Shown here piece after piece: positions 19,444 to 27,904 of a stretch of DNA of 64,000 nucleotides; position 1 is the stretch's first letter; the number at the start of each line of letters is the position of its first letter. The notes below the pieces were generated by a model. The model was not told the DNA's origin. It was given only the letters and a program-made list of their open reading frames with translations, and made no database searches. The stretch lies in the NCBI GenBank assembly GCA_044222195.1, contig JBGANS010000008.1:62001-126000 (forward strand), written 5' to 3'. The position numbers and the translations under genes are program-made. This DNA comes from JAHBXE01 sp044222195 (GTDB taxonomy: Bacteria; Planctomycetota; Phycisphaerae; Phycisphaerales; UBA1924).

Positions 19444-22400
19444 TCAGCCCTGGCGGCGTGGAGGCAGAACTCCCCGAAGGTACTGCCCCGTGTAGCTCTT
19501 CTCCACCCTCGCCACCTGCTCCGGCGTTCCCGCCGCCACAATGGTCCCGCCCCCGTCTCCCCCCTCTGGACCAAGATCAACGATCCAATCCGCGCGCTTG
19601 ATGACATCCAGGTTGTGCTCGATGACGACCAGCGTATTTCCACCCTCGGCCAGGCGATCGAACACGTCCACCAATCTCCTGATGTCCTCAAAGTGCAGGC
19701 CGGTCGTCGGCTCATCCAGCACATACAGCGTGTGCCCGTATGGCGTAAGCCGGATCGACGCCGGTCGCGGGGCGTCGTCGCCATCCTTCCCAGACTTGTC
19801 GTCGCCGCGGGCCCGCTTCACCACCTTCTTCAGCTCTTCCGGCGGCACATCCGTCGGCATGTTCTTCGTCCCGCCTGCCTTGCCGAGCTCCGTCGCGAGC
19901 TTGACCCGCTGCGCCTCACCGCCCGAAAGCTGCGTGCTCGGCTGGCCGATCTCGATGTAGTCCAGCCCCACATCGTGCATGCACTGCACGAACCGCCGGA
20001 TCAGCGCGTGGTTTTCCCAGAACCCCAGCGCCTCCTCCACCGTCATGTTCAGCACCTCGGCGATCGACTTCCCTCGATAGTGCACCTGCAGCGTCTCGCG
20101 GTTGTACCGCGTCCCCTCGCACACCTCGCACTGCACGTACACATCCGGCAGGAAGTGCATCTCGATTTTCTTCACGCCCTGCCCCTGGCACGCCTCGCAC
20201 CGACCCCCCTTGACGTTGAACGAGAATCGCCCCGGCTGGTAGCCGCGGATCTTCGCTTCCTTCGTCGCCGCGAACACCTTGCGGATGTCGTCAAAGAACC
20301 CTGTATATGTCGCCGGATTGCTCCGCGGCGTCCTTCCAATCGGTGATTGATCCACCTCGATGATCCGGTCGATTCGGTTCAGTCCCGTCACCTTGTCGTG
20401 CGCCCCCGGAGATTCTCGTCGGCCCAGCAAGTGCCGCAGCGCCGCCTTGAGCAGGATGTCGTTCACCAGTGTGCTCTTGCCCGAACCCGAAACGCCCGTC
20501 ACGCAGATCAACCCGCCCAGCGGAAACGCGGCATCTATCCCTTTCAGGTTGTGCTCACTCGCGCCCTTGATCACGATCGCGTTCTTCTCGTTGAGCGGCC
20601 GACGCCGCACCGGTACCTCGATCACCCGCCGCCCGGACAGATACGCCCCCGTGTGCGACTCTTTGACGCGGCAGATATCCGCCACGCTTCCCTGCGCCAC
20701 AATCCGTCCGCCGTGAACACCGGGACCAGGCCCAACATCCAGCACGTGGTCAGCCGCGCGGATCATGTCTTCATCGTGCTCGACGACCAGCACCGAGTTT
20801 CCGATGTCCGTCAGATGCCGCAGCGTCTTGATCAGCCGGGCGTTGTCCCGCTGGTGAAGCCCGATCGTCGGCTCGTCGAGTACATAGCACGCCCCGACGA
20901 GCCCCGAGCCCACCTGAGTCGCCAGTCGGATCCGCTGGGCCTCCCCGCCCGAGAGCGTCGCCGTGCGCCGATCCAACGACAGGTACTCCAGCCCCACCGA
21001 CATCAGAAACCGCAGCCGATTCCCAACCTCCTTCAGAATGGGTTCCGCGATGTGTGCCTGTTCCTTCGAGAGCTTCAGGGCCCCGACGTACTCGAGCGCA
21101 TCAGTAATCGTGAGCCGCGAAAGCTCCGCGATGTTCAGCACCGTCCCGTCGTCTTTCGATCGCCCGATCACCGACCCCGACCGCCCCCGCTCCATGTCCG
21201 CCGTGTGCGAGCTCGTCAGCAGCACGTGCAACGCTTCGATCTTCAGCCGATCGCCGAAACACCCCGTGCACGCCTTGTCCGTCAGAAACCCGCCGAGCCA
21301 CTCCTTGACCGACGGGTTCTCCGTCGTCTCCCACCACTTCTGCAACTGCGGGATCACCCCTGTCCACGCCGGCCGGCTCCCCTTCTTCTCCCCGTTCGCC
21401 CCGTACAGCAGCAGCTTCCGCTGCTCCTTTCCGATGCGATTCAGCGGCAGGTCATACGGCACGCCGTAGTCCTTGCAGAACCGGCGCAGCTGCTTGTGGA
21501 AGTAGATCCGGACCGCGACGTTCTTCTGGTACGCCTTGATCGCGTTGTCCTCGAGCGACAGCGCCTCATCCGGGATCACCGCCGACTCATCCAGCTCCAG
21601 CAGCGTCCCCAGCCCGTGGCACACCGGGCACGCCCCGAAGGGAGAGTTGAACGAGAACAGCCGCGGCGACAACTCCGCCAACGAATACTCCGGCCGCTCC
21701 GGATCGGCAAACTTCTCCGAGAACGACTGGTCGGTCCACGTCGCCTGGACCCCCTCCCCCACTTCCTTCGCGATGATGACCGCCCCGTCCGCCAGCTTCA
21801 GCGCCGCCTCAACACTCTCCGCCAGCCGCTGCCTGGCCCCCCCATCCGCCTTAAGCACAATCCGGTCAATCACGGCATCGATCGTGTGCTTGACGTACCG
21901 ATCCAGTTTCAGCGGGTTCTCCCCCGCATCCTTGAGCACCTCCCGCAGGTCCACGATCTTCCCGTTCACCCGCGCCCGCTGCCACCCCTTGGACTGAAAC
22001 TCCTCAAGCACATCTCTGTGGAAACCCTTCTGGGCCCGTATCACGGGGGCCAGCACCATCAGCCGCGGTCCTTGTTCCTCTGTGGTGGCACGCCTCTCCG
22101 AGGCGTGCGCACTCACGCCTCGGAGAGGCGTGCCACCTTCAAGCCACGACATCACCGTGTCCACGATCTGGCTCGCCGACGACGCCGTGATCGGCGTCCC
22201 CGCACGCTCCAGCACCATCCCATCCTTCTTCACCTTCGTCGGCGCCCACGACACCGGCGTCCCACAGCGCGCAAACAGCAGCCTCAGGTAGTCATAAATC
22301 TCCGTCGTCGTCGCCACCGTCGACCGCGGATTACTGCTCGCCGACCGCTGCTCGATCGCGATCGTCGGCGGGATCCCCTCGATCTCCTCGACGTCGGGCT

Positions 22401-22746
22401 TCTTGAGCTGCTCCAGAAACTGCCGCGCATACGCCGACAGCGACTCCATGTACTTCCGCTGCCCCTCGGCGAAGATCGTGTCGAACGCGAGCGACGACTT
22501 CCCCGACCCCGACAGCCCCGTAATCACCACCAGCTGATCGCGCGGGATCGCGACATCGATGTTCTTGAGGTTGTGCTCCTTGGCCCCGCGGACGCGGATC
22601 CAGCGCCCATCATCCCGCGGCTTGGTCTTCCGCGTGGCACCGAGCTTCTGCTCGGTGTCCCTCCCACCGTCGCCATTTTCCCCATTGCGCGACACCACCA
22701 CCTCCACCGGCTGACCTTCACTCGTTGTTGTTCGCGATCTCGCCAT
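19444..22746 (-). CDS. uvrA: Excinuclease ABC subunit UvrA
   Basis: The 1100-residue protein recognises bulky DNA lesions and loads UvrB in nucleotide excision repair. It has two ABC ATPase modules with Walker A GLSGSGKSS (about 76-84) and GVSGSGKST, the signature LSGGEAQRIRLATQVG and LSGGEAQRVKLATELG, Walker B YVLDEPTIGLH and YVLDEPTTGLH, and Zn-binding CXXC pairs (CPVCHG, CTGCFG; CEACQG, CEVCEG). ATG 22746 is chosen because GGAGGG lies just upstream. The protein is longer than usual (about 940-1000). Residues 204-221 are encoded by a 54-bp palindromic repeat, and about 40 extra charged residues (about 958-1000) precede the last Walker B. Confidence 0.96.
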   Translation of the reverse strand: MARSRTTTSEGQPVEVVVSRNGENGDGGRDTEQKLGATRKTKPRDDGRWIRVRGAKEHNLKNIDVAIPRDQLVVITGLSGSGKSSLAFDTIFAEGQRKYMESLSAYARQFLEQLKKPDVEEIEGIPPTIAIEQRSASSNPRSTVATTTEIYDYLRLLFARCGTPVSWAPTKVKKDGMVLERAGTPITASSASQIVDTVMSWLEGGTPLRGVSAHASERRATTEEQGPRLMVLAPVIRAQKGFHRDVLEEFQSKGWQRARVNGKIVDLREVLKDAGENPLKLDRYVKHTIDAVIDRIVLKADGGARQRLAESVEAALKLADGAVIIAKEVGEGVQATWTDQSFSEKFADPERPEYSLAELSPRLFSFNSPFGACPVCHGLGTLLELDESAVIPDEALSLEDNAIKAYQKNVAVRIYFHKQLRRFCKDYGVPYDLPLNRIGKEQRKLLLYGANGEKKGSRPAWTGVIPQLQKWWETTENPSVKEWLGGFLTDKACTGCFGDRLKIEALHVLLTSSHTADMERGRSGSVIGRSKDDGTVLNIAELSRLTITDALEYVGALKLSKEQAHIAEPILKEVGNRLRFLMSVGLEYLSLDRRTATLSGGEAQRIRLATQVGSGLVGACYVLDEPTIGLHQRDNARLIKTLRHLTDIGNSVLVVEHDEDMIRAADHVLDVGPGPGVHGGRIVAQGSVADICRVKESHTGAYLSGRRVIEVPVRRRPLNEKNAIVIKGASEHNLKGIDAAFPLGGLICVTGVSGSGKSTLVNDILLKAALRHLLGRRESPGAHDKVTGLNRIDRIIEVDQSPIGRTPRSNPATYTGFFDDIRKVFAATKEAKIRGYQPGRFSFNVKGGRCEACQGQGVKKIEMHFLPDVYVQCEVCEGTRYNRETLQVHYRGKSIAEVLNMTVEEALGFWENHALIRRFVQCMHDVGLDYIEIGQPSTQLSGGEAQRVKLATELGKAGGTKNMPTDVPPEELKKVVKRARGDDKSGKDGDDAPRPASIRLTPYGHTLYVLDEPTTGLHFEDIRRLVDVFDRLAEGGNTLVVIEHNLDVIKRADWIVDLGPEGGDGGGTIVAAGTPEQVARVEKSYTGQYLRGVLPPRRQG
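22084..22137. repeat. Palindromic repeat family A, full copy inside uvrA
   Basis: A perfect 24-bp inverted repeat (arm GGTGGCACGCCTCTCCGAGG + CGTG) with a 6-nt spacer makes exactly 54 bp, 18 codons, starting on a uvrA codon boundary. It encodes GGTPLRGVSAHASERRAT. Two related copies are at 22902-22955 and 45434-45459. Confidence 0.9.
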
Positions 22747-22769
22747 CTCTCCCTCCATGGAAGGAAGCG

Positions 22770-24965
22770 ATGATAGCCTCATGGCGATTGGGTTTCGTTC
22801 GGTCCCTACAGTTGCCCGTGAATCCGCGGGAATTCCAAGTCATCATCATCGGCGGCGGCCACGCCGGAGTCGAAGCCGCCTGGGCCGCGGCCAATCTCCT
22901 TGGTGGCACGCCTCTCCGAGCCGTGAGTGCGCACGCCTCGGAGAGTCGTGCCACCGTCGCCCTCATCACCATCGACCCCACCAAGATCGGCGTCATGTCC
23001 TGCAACCCCGCGATCGGCGGCCTCGCCAAGGGCCAGCTCGTCCGCGAAATCGACGCCATGGGCGGCCTCATGGGCCTCGCCGCCGACGCCACCGGAATCC
23101 AGTTCAAAGTCCTCAACTCCAGCCGCGGCCCCGCTGTTCGAGGCCCTAGAGCCCAGTGCGACAAGCACGCGTACGCCGAAGAAGTCCAGCGGCTCATCGC
23201 TTCACGCCCGGAAATCGAAGTCATCGCGGGGACGGTCGAAAAGATCGTGGTCGAAGGCGGCCGAGTGCGAGGCGTGGTGGTCGCTCCAGCGGAACCGCGA
23301 CCGTCAGGGAGCGGACACCTCCAACCACCCGCCGCCCTCGGACCCGCCAACCACGCCGCCCCCGTCCGCTCGCTCATGGTCGCGGTTCCGACGATGCTCT
23401 TCGCCCCCGCCGTCGTCCTCACCACCGGCACCTTCATGCGCGGCCTGATGCACACGGGCGAATCCAAGACCGAAGGCGGCCGCCACGGCGAAGCCGCCGC
23501 CGTCGGCATCTCCGGCGCCTTGCGCGAACTCGGCTTCGAACTCGGCCGCCTCAAGACCGGCACACCGCCGCGCCTCAAACGAAGCACAATCCGGTGGAAC
23601 GACCTCAAGGAAGCACTCGGCGACAGCGAGCCCGTGCCGTTCAGTGATCTGACCCCCCCCCCCCCACCATCGGAACCGCGACCGTCAGGGAGCGGACACC
23701 TCCGACCTCCCGGCGTACTCGGATCCGCCGACAACGCCGAACCCGTCCGCTCCCTAACGGTCGCGGTTCCGCCGGCATCTCGCTTCCCCGCCCTCCCCCA
23801 AATCGACTGCCGCGAAACCACGACCACCGCCGCCGTCCACGATCTCATCCGCACCAACCTCCACCGCGCCCCGATGTACTCCGGCCAGATCGACTCCGTC
23901 GGCCCACGCTACTGCCCCAGCATCGAAGACAAGGTCGTCCGTTTCGCCCAGCGCGAGTCCCACACCATCTTCCTCGAACCAGAGTCGTTGCGCGACGATT
24001 GGATCTACTGCAACGGCATCTCCACCTCCCTCCCCGCCGACATCCAGGACCAGATCGTCCGTGCCATGCCCGGCTGCGAGCGCGCCGAAATCTACCGCTA
24101 CGGCTACGCCGTCGAATACGACATGGTCCGCCCGCACCATATCCACGCGACAGGCCAGACCAAACTTGTCGAAGGCCTTTTCCTCGCCGGCCAGATCAAC
24201 GGCACCAGCGGCTACGAAGAGGCAGCGGCACAAGGCCTCATCGCCGGCATCAACGCCGCGCACCACGCCCAGAACAAGCCCGAGTTCATCCTCCGCCGCG
24301 ACCAGGCATACATCGGCGTCATGATGGATGACCTGATCACCAAGACCCCCGTCGAGCCCTACCGCATGTTCACGAGCCGCGCCGAGCACCGGCTCCTCCT
24401 CCGCCCCGACAACGCGCCCGACCGCCTCACACCCATCGCGAGCGACCTCGGCCTCCTCTCCACCACTGAACTCGGCCGCGCCCGCCTCACCTACTTCGCC
24501 TCCCGCACAGAAGATCTCCGCCGCCTCAACGAAGCCATCGACTCCACCAAGCTCGACAACACCCCTCTCTCCCAAGTCCTCCGCCGGCCCGAGTTCACGG
24601 TCGAAGACCTCCGCCGCACCCTGCTCGGGACTTCTTCCCCGGACTCAGGACTAAGGACTCAGGACTCAGGACCCTCTCTCCACGACATCCCTTCCCCCAT
24701 CTGGTCCACCGTCCACGCCAACCGCAAGTACGCCGCGTACGTCGAGCGCCAGCACAACGAAGTCCGCCGCGCCTCCGAACTCGAATCCCGCCGCCTCCCC
24801 GATCGCGTCGACTACAACCTCTTCGTCAACCTCCGCCCCGAAGCCCGCCAGGCCCTCAGCCGCTTCCGCCCTTCCACCTTCGGGCAGGCCAGCCGCCTCG
24901 AGGGCATTACTCCCGCCGATCTCACGCTCCTGGCAGTGCTCGTGCGAAAGCACGCGAAGGCTTGA
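22770..24965 (+). CDS. mnmG: tRNA U34 carboxymethylaminomethyl-modifying subunit MnmG (GidA)
   Basis: This FAD enzyme works with MnmE to install the cmnm5 group on U34 of tRNA wobble positions. The dinucleotide site IIIGGGHAGVEAA, the conserved MSCNPAIGGLAKGQLVREIDAMGG, FAPAVVLTTGTFMRG, RYCPSIEDK and GLFLAGQINGTSGYEEAAAQG are all present. ATG 22770 follows GGAAGGAAG; GTG 22818 is an alternative. The product is 731 residues against about 620-640 for the family. The excess is explained by four inserted repeat tracts (residues 45-62, about 174-206, about 301-333 and about 625-635). The FAD-binding fold is interrupted by the first one, between helix A and strand 2. Whether the enzyme is active is not known, but all core motifs survive. 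Confidence 0.95.
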   Translation: MIASWRLGFVRSLQLPVNPREFQVIIIGGGHAGVEAAWAAANLLGGTPLRAVSAHASESRATVALITIDPTKIGVMSCNPAIGGLAKGQLVREIDAMGGLMGLAADATGIQFKVLNSSRGPAVRGPRAQCDKHAYAEEVQRLIASRPEIEVIAGTVEKIVVEGGRVRGVVVAPAEPRPSGSGHLQPPAALGPANHAAPVRSLMVAVPTMLFAPAVVLTTGTFMRGLMHTGESKTEGGRHGEAAAVGISGALRELGFELGRLKTGTPPRLKRSTIRWNDLKEALGDSEPVPFSDLTPPPPPSEPRPSGSGHLRPPGVLGSADNAEPVRSLTVAVPPASRFPALPQIDCRETTTTAAVHDLIRTNLHRAPMYSGQIDSVGPRYCPSIEDKVVRFAQRESHTIFLEPESLRDDWIYCNGISTSLPADIQDQIVRAMPGCERAEIYRYGYAVEYDMVRPHHIHATGQTKLVEGLFLAGQINGTSGYEEAAAQGLIAGINAAHHAQNKPEFILRRDQAYIGVMMDDLITKTPVEPYRMFTSRAEHRLLLRPDNAPDRLTPIASDLGLLSTTELGRARLTYFASRTEDLRRLNEAIDSTKLDNTPLSQVLRRPEFTVEDLRRTLLGTSSPDSGLRTQDSGPSLHDIPSPIWSTVHANRKYAAYVERQHNEVRRASELESRRLPDRVDYNLFVNLRPEARQALSRFRPSTFGQASRLEGITPADLTLLAVLVRKHAKA
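22902..22955. repeat. Palindromic repeat family A, copy inside mnmG
   Basis: This 54-bp copy has two mismatches between its arms compared with the uvrA copy. It begins on an mnmG codon boundary and encodes GGTPLRAVSAHASESRAT. It splits AAANLLG from ATVALIT, which would otherwise be contiguous in the family. Confidence 0.88.
23291..23389. repeat. Palindromic repeat family B, first copy inside mnmG
   Basis: Arms of 26 bp (GGAACCGCGACCGTCAGGGA + GCGGAC and its near reverse complement, three mismatches) flank a C-rich centre. The total is 99 bp, 33 codons. It encodes EPRPSGSGHLQPP...APVRSLMVAVP. Confidence 0.85.
23653..23665 (+). repeat. Run of 13 C inside mnmG
   Basis: A homopolymer of 13 C just before the second family B copy encodes consecutive Pro. 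Any one-base slippage would frameshift mnmG. Confidence 0.8.
23672..23770. repeat. Palindromic repeat family B, second copy inside mnmG
   Basis: The 26-bp arms differ at one position and enclose a 47-bp centre; the total is 99 bp (33 codons). The reading frame relative to the element is the same as in the first copy and encodes EPRPSGSGHLRPP...EPVRSLTVAVP. Confidence 0.88.
24641..24673 (+). repeat. Family C tract (GGACTCAGGA repeats) inside mnmG
   Basis: Tandem ACTCAGG-type units (GGACTCAGGACTAAGGACTC...) encode PDSGLRTQDSGP in mnmG. Related tracts lie at 45076-45104 and 45686-45714, and the frame is the same in the latter. Confidence 0.75.
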
Positions 24966-25086
24966 AGTGCCACGGGCTTCTCCGGTTCCTCCGGTGACGC
25001 CCGTGCGACCACCGGGCGGATCCAGCGAATCGGCCACGCGTTCCCTCGATCCTGCGCTCCTCCGACCCGCTCACCGATCTCAGCGG

Positions 25087-25092
25087 TACCAT
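25087..25092 (+). promoter_or_regulatory. -10-like TACCAT abutting antiporter start (25099)
   Basis: TACCAT is followed by CCACCC (6 nt) and TTG 25099. The spacing supports TTG 25099 as a leaderless start. Confidence 0.35.
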
Positions 25093-25098
25093 CCACCC

Positions 25099-26898
25099 TT
25101 GCCGCTCCACTCCATCATCCTCGCCTCCGCCTCCGCGGGCTCCAGCCGCCTCGCGATCGACCTTCTCGCCATCCTTTCCGCCGCGGGCCTCGTCGCTCTC
25201 TTCGCCCGCAAGATCAATCTCGCCACCATCCCCTGCTACCTCATCGCCGGCGCCCTCATCGGTCCCCACGCCCTCGGCGCCGCCGGTGTCGGCGAGGGCG
25301 GCGCCACCGCCATCTCCTCTCTCGCCACCGTCATGCTGATGTTCACCATCGGCCTCCACCTCGATATCAACGGCCTCCGCGGCGGCCTGGTCTCCATCGC
25401 CCTCGTCACCGTCATCAGCTCTCTCCTCTGCATCCTCGTCGGCTGGCCCCTCGGCATCCTCTTCGGACTCTCGTCCCCCGCCGCGATCATCGTCGGCATG
25501 GCCCTTTCCATCTCTTCTACCGCAGTCGTCCTTCAGATCCTCGAGCACAAACGCGAACTCCACCTCGTCCAGGGCCGGACCGCCCTCGGTGTCCTGGTTC
25601 TCCAGGACATGCTCGTCCCCCTGCTCATGGCCGCCGTACCCCTGCTCGCCGCGTGGTCCGGCGGTGAACGCACCGGCCCGCCCCAATCGACCGCCAGGAT
25701 CGCGTCCGAAGCCCTCATCGCCATCGGCGGTGTCGCCGCGCTCGTCATCGTCGGCCGGCTCGCTCTCCCCCGAATCCTCCGCGCCGCCGCGTTCTCGCAG
25801 GAAGTCCTCCTCGTCGTCTCCGCCGCCGTCGCGCTCGCCTCCGCCGTCGCCACCGCGGCCCTCAAGTTCAGCCCGGAGCTCGGCGCGTTCCTCGCCGGCT
25901 TCCTCCTCGCGTCGACGCCCTTCCGCTACCAGCTCGCCGGAATGCTCGCTCCCCTTCGCGACCTCTTCCTCGCCATCTTCTTCACGGCCATCGGCCTCGA
26001 CCTCTCCCTGCACACCCTGATCCACGGGTGGTGGATCGTCATTCTCGCCGTGCTCGCCACCGTGACCTTCAAGGGCCTGATCACCGGCGTGACATCCTGG
26101 GCCGCGGGCGCCTCCGGGGCCGTTGCTGTCTTCCTCGCCTTCGCCCTCGCTCAGGGCGGCGAGTTCTCGCTCGTCCTGCTCGCTCAGGCCAAGACCGCCG
26201 GAATCCTCACCGCCAACCAGAACGCCCTCGCGATCGCCTGCATCGTCATCACGCTCATCATCACGCCCAACCTCATGCAGCTCGCCCGTCACCTCATGCC
26301 CGCTGCACGGCGCCTGCCCCCCGCCTGGTGGATCCGCAAGTCCATGCTCCGCGACACCACGGCACATCCGCAGCTCGAGCCCGATCCCGCCGCGCCCGCC
26401 GACAACGCCTCCCAGAGCACCGGGGGCCCCGCCCTCGGCTCGCTCTCGATCATCGCCGGCTTCGGCCCCGTCGGCCGCGCCGTCGCCGACACGCTCGAAA
26501 AACGAGGCGTCATCGTCACCGTCATCGAGCTCAATCCCCGCACCGTCGAGAAACAGCACGCGATGGGCCGCTCCATCGTCTACGGTGATGCCGGCAACCC
26601 CGAAGTCCTCCACAAGGCCGGCCTCGACCGCGCCGAAGCCATCGTCCTCACAATGCCCGACGAGGAAGCTGTCCTCCGCGCCTGCCGCGTCATCCGCCAG
26701 CACAAACCCGACATCTTCATCGCCGCCCGCCTCAACGTCCTCAGCAAGGCCCTCCAGGCCATGCAGCAAGGCGCCGATCACACGGTCGTCGAAGAACTCG
26801 CGACCGCCGAAGCGATGGCCAAGCAGGTCATCATCAAGCTTGAGCAGCGCGCCGCGGGCGAAGATGCGGGACCGAAGCTGTATCAGCTGCAGGGGTAA
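25099..26898 (+). CDS. Kef-type monovalent cation/proton antiporter with TrkA-N domain
   Basis: The 599-residue membrane protein has about 12 helices of the CPA2 Na/H-exchanger fold (residues about 10-390: IPCYLIAGALIGPHALG, TIGLHLDI, ALSISSTAVVLQIL, ELGAFLAGFLLAS). A cytoplasmic TrkA-N/RCK nucleotide-binding domain follows (about 440-570: SLSIIAGFGPVGRAVADTLEKRG, VYGDAGNPEVLHKAGL). It probably exports K+ or Na+ in exchange for protons under NAD(H) or glutathione control, as in KefB/KefC. TTG 25099 gives a normal N-terminus. A GTG at 24967, directly after mnmG, would add 44 Pro/Arg-rich residues and is the alternative start. Confidence 0.85.
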   Translation: MPLHSIILASASAGSSRLAIDLLAILSAAGLVALFARKINLATIPCYLIAGALIGPHALGAAGVGEGGATAISSLATVMLMFTIGLHLDINGLRGGLVSIALVTVISSLLCILVGWPLGILFGLSSPAAIIVGMALSISSTAVVLQILEHKRELHLVQGRTALGVLVLQDMLVPLLMAAVPLLAAWSGGERTGPPQSTARIASEALIAIGGVAALVIVGRLALPRILRAAAFSQEVLLVVSAAVALASAVATAALKFSPELGAFLAGFLLASTPFRYQLAGMLAPLRDLFLAIFFTAIGLDLSLHTLIHGWWIVILAVLATVTFKGLITGVTSWAAGASGAVAVFLAFALAQGGEFSLVLLAQAKTAGILTANQNALAIACIVITLIITPNLMQLARHLMPAARRLPPAWWIRKSMLRDTTAHPQLEPDPAAPADNASQSTGGPALGSLSIIAGFGPVGRAVADTLEKRGVIVTVIELNPRTVEKQHAMGRSIVYGDAGNPEVLHKAGLDRAEAIVLTMPDEEAVLRACRVIRQHKPDIFIAARLNVLSKALQAMQQGADHTVVEELATAEAMAKQVIIKLEQRAAGEDAGPKLYQLQG

Positions 26899-26910
26899 GC
26901 GAAGCAGGAT

Positions 26911-27081
26911 GCAGTACGCAGAGGCGGCAGAGTGAAGACGCAGACGGCGCAGAGTAGAAAGCAGTGTTCAAGGCGCTTTGGAATGAGTGCTTTCGAGTCT
27001 TTGCTTCTGTTTGGTTCTTACACACATTTATGTATTCTCTGCGGCCTCTGCGTCTTCACTCCGCCGCCTCTGCGTACCGCC
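26911..27081. repeat. Long imperfect inverted repeat between convergent genes
   Basis: The left arm (26911-26957, GCAGTACGCAGAGGCGGCAG...) and right arm (27033-27081) are reverse complements over about 48 bp with only a few mismatches, around a centre of about 75 bp that is AT-richer than the surroundings. It lies between the antiporter gene and the convergent UVR-motif gene, whose stop codon begins at 27083. It could be a small mobile element remnant and could also act as a bidirectional terminator. Confidence 0.75.
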
Positions 27082-27082
27082 T

Positions 27083-27904
27083 TCAGTCCTTGAGCAGCCT
27101 GAGCTCATCCCGCAAAATCGCCGCCAGCTCATAGTTCTCCTGCTCGATCGCCTTCGACAGCCTCGCACGCAGCTCGCTCTTCTGCGACACCGGCAGCTTC
27201 GGCACCAGCGCATCTCGCATCCCCTTGAGCATCTGCACCTCGCCGGACTGTTCAAAGAGATCCGGCTCGCCCTGTTCGGAGAAGTACTGCTTGAGCGCCT
27301 CCAGCCCCTCATCGATCGCGTGCAACGCCGCCTTGGGCTCGTTGTCCTTGATCGCCTGGCTCGCCATCGCACGCGCCCGCATCATCGTGATGTACGGCCG
27401 GAACTGCTCCATCGCGGCACGGTCTCCCTCCGTTTCCGCATGGTTCGCGCACAGGTCCAGCACGCGCAGGTTCCGGCTCGTATCCCGGATCACTCCCTCA
27501 AAGTCCTCGATCACCAGCAGCGCCATGTACCGGTGGTAGTACTGTACCGCCTCGTTTCGAAGCTCCTCGCACTCATCCGCGCTCAGCACAAATCGCGGCC
27601 CGCCGCCCGTCCCGCCCGATGCCTGCCCCGCAGCGGGATTGTCCGAATCCGCCGACGCCTCAGGCCCGGCCCCGGCCGCCTGGCTGTTGAACTCGTCCAG
27701 CCGCGTCTCGTGGTATTCCAGCAGGCTGTCAAAGCCCTGAGGCCGCACCCCGTCGGGCCGCCCTTCCGTAAACATCTGCAGGATGCCAAGATCAAGGCGG
27801 ACCTGGATCCGAGATTCGCCGTCCTCGCCCTCAATAAGCCGAACATTCAGCTTACCGGGCTCGAACGGCCATTCACTTAAAAGTTTGGTCAGGTCGGCGG
27901 ACAT
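27083..27904 (-). CDS. UVR-motif (UvrB/UvrC-interaction) protein
   Basis: The 273-residue protein ends with a clear UVR motif (SELRARLSKAIEQENYELAAILRDELRLL), the helical hairpin through which UvrB and UvrC interact and which also occurs in McsA and ClpC. The N-terminal 60 residues are beta-rich (LNVRLIEGEDGESRIQVRLDLGILQM), followed by a low-complexity linker and a helical domain (CEELRNEAVQYYHRYMALLVIEDFEGVIRDTSRNLRVLDLC). ATG 27904 is used; the longer open frame upstream lacks coding character. It may be a regulator rather than a repair enzyme. uvrA is 5 kb away on the same strand. Confidence 0.75.
   Translation of the reverse strand: MSADLTKLLSEWPFEPGKLNVRLIEGEDGESRIQVRLDLGILQMFTEGRPDGVRPQGFDSLLEYHETRLDEFNSQAAGAGPEASADSDNPAAGQASGGTGGGPRFVLSADECEELRNEAVQYYHRYMALLVIEDFEGVIRDTSRNLRVLDLCANHAETEGDRAAMEQFRPYITMMRARAMASQAIKDNEPKAALHAIDEGLEALKQYFSEQGEPDLFEQSGEVQMLKGMRDALVPKLPVSQKSELRARLSKAIEQENYELAAILRDELRLLKD

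Noticed and set aside
20347..22773. 808-codon open frame on the plus strand opposite uvrA
   Set aside because: It is the Arg/Pro/His-rich shadow of uvrA in high-GC DNA; uvrA motifs are unmistakable on the other strand.
24967..25098. N-terminal extension of the antiporter from GTG 24967
   Set aside because: The 44 residues are Pro/Arg-rich without membrane or signal character, and a -10-like element lies six bases before TTG 25099.
24922..26781. 619-codon acidic open frame opposite the Kef-type antiporter
   Set aside because: Glu/Asp/Gly-rich shadow of the antiporter gene; no start or SD of quality.
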